Of a DNA stretch of 6,847 nucleotides, positions 6,602 through 6,847 are shown piece after piece. How positions within the stretch are numbered: position 1 is the first letter of the stretch; each line of letters begins with the position of its first letter. The stretch is taken from contig CAMEOL010000052.1 in assembly GCA_945929765.1 (NCBI GenBank), positions 1-6,847 on the forward strand. Direction: 5' to 3'. This DNA is from an uncultured Gemella sp. Its GTDB lineage: Bacteria; Bacillota; Bacilli; Staphylococcales; Gemellaceae. A program made the translations under genes and the position numbers. A model generated the notes under the pieces. It did not search any database. It worked only from the letters and a program-made list of their open reading frames with translations, and was not told the DNA's origin.

Positions 6602-6630
6602 ATGATACACCTTTTAAACTACAATGTCTA
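6602..6630 (-). promoter_or_regulatory. Probable sigma-A promoter of nrdD
   Basis: On the minus strand TAGACA (6630–6625, 5 of 6 to TTGACA) is followed after exactly 17 bases by TATCAT (6607–6602, 5 of 6 to TATAAT). The expected start near 6595 would give a leader of about 24 bases. A T-rich tract lies just upstream of the -35. Confidence 0.7.
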
Positions 6631-6654
6631 GAAAAAATATAACCTGGAAATATG

Positions 6655-6668
6655 AAAACAGCTGTCTT
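6655..6668. repeat. Palindrome ACAGCTGT upstream of the nrdD promoter
   Basis: A perfect 8-bp palindrome (6658–6665) extends by two more pairs on each side after one mismatch. It lies about 27 bases upstream of the -35. Possible operator half-sites, but short. Confidence 0.3.
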
Positions 6669-6680
6669 ATCAGAATTCTA

Positions 6681-6703
6681 AATGTGAATTTTTTGTTCAC
6701 ATT
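6681..6703. promoter_or_regulatory. Perfect 8-bp inverted repeat AATGTGAA–N7–TTCACATT, candidate operator
   Basis: The two arms (6681–6688 and 6696–6703) are exact reverse complements around TTTTTTG. No T-run follows on either strand, so it looks more like a dimeric regulator site than a terminator. TGTGA half-sites are used by CRP/FNR and Rex proteins, but the spacing here (9 bases between TGTGA and TCACA) fits neither consensus. Its centre is about 97 bases upstream of the predicted nrdD transcription start. Confidence 0.5.
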
Positions 6704-6706
6704 CTG

Positions 6707-6732
6707 TAACATTATTTGTTTTATTAATGTTA
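6707..6732. repeat. Perfect 8-bp inverted repeat TAACATTA–N10–TAATGTTA
   Basis: Arms at 6707–6714 and 6725–6732 are exact reverse complements. It starts three bases after the preceding dyad and is AT-rich. It could be a second regulator site or chance structure. Confidence 0.35.
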
Positions 6733-6847
6733 TATATTTCCCGTCGTTATTTCAATGAGTTTTGTGTAGTTGTATCACTATATTTTCTTTTTCTGTTTTG
6801 AGAACAATAAAGAAATAAATTCTTTAAGAAAATTTGCTGTAAATGTC

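Noticed and set aside
6681..6703. Canonical Rex or CRP/FNR operator
   Set aside because: The half-sites match but the spacer does not: Rex sites have four bases between TGTGAA and TTCACA, CRP sites six between TGTGA and TCACA; here there are seven and nine. Kept only as an unassigned dyad.
6752..6790. Possible NrdR boxes upstream of nrdD (TCAATGAGTTTTGTGT and TCACTATATTTTCTTT)
   Set aside because: They match the 16-base consensus as I remember it at only about 10 and 12 positions, their spacing (23 bases start to start) is not the usual ~31, and they lie some 150 bases upstream of the predicted start.
6733..6847. Tail of another minus-strand gene at the right edge (22- or 32-codon open frames)
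   Set aside because: Two frames compete, neither has a recognisable peptide, and both end at ordinary stops. The evidence cannot tell coding from chance.
1..6847. CRISPR array, tRNA, rRNA or riboswitch
   Set aside because: No regularly spaced repeats, no cloverleaf-like segment and no known aptamer core were seen in the intergenic parts.

Overview
The window is very AT-rich DNA with Shine-Dalgarno sites of the AGGAGG type. It carries a yybS–gdpP gene pair, which points to the Bacillota (class Bacilli). The gene content and extreme AT bias would fit a small-genome coccus such as Gemella or a relative, but the genus is a guess.

Left part (1–2952, minus strand): a yybS-like membrane protein gene is followed after one base by gdpP, the membrane c-di-AMP phosphodiesterase. 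gdpP runs off the left edge, missing only its last few dozen codons. In B. subtilis the same pair precedes rplI and the replicative helicase gene, so the operon probably continues beyond the window. A promoter-like site and a strong RBS with a TTG start lie ahead of yybS.

Middle (about 2953–4390): roughly 1.4 kb without a well-conserved intact gene. It holds a 53-codon plus-strand frame resembling the N-terminal part of a rolling-circle plasmid Rep protein, one small very hydrophobic ORF (3517–3852), and a minus-strand frame of 36 codons cut off by a nonsense codon. Four terminator-like hairpins and an orphan promoter-like site are scattered through it. I read this as a decayed insertion, possibly plasmid-derived, between two housekeeping loci.

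Right part (4391–6847, minus strand): an intact gene for the anaerobic class III ribonucleotide reductase, NrdD. It has its ATP cone, active-site cysteines, zinc cysteines and glycyl-radical motif. It has a good promoter (TAGACA–17–TATCAT) and a G-rich RBS. Three inverted repeats stand upstream of the promoter and are candidate operators. The activase gene nrdG, often next to nrdD, is not downstream of it here.

The two functional blocks do not obviously work together: one sets c-di-AMP levels at the membrane, the other makes dNTPs without oxygen. I found no convincing new multi-gene system. The points most worth following are the plasmid-Rep-like remnant, the small membrane ORF and the dyads upstream of nrdD.
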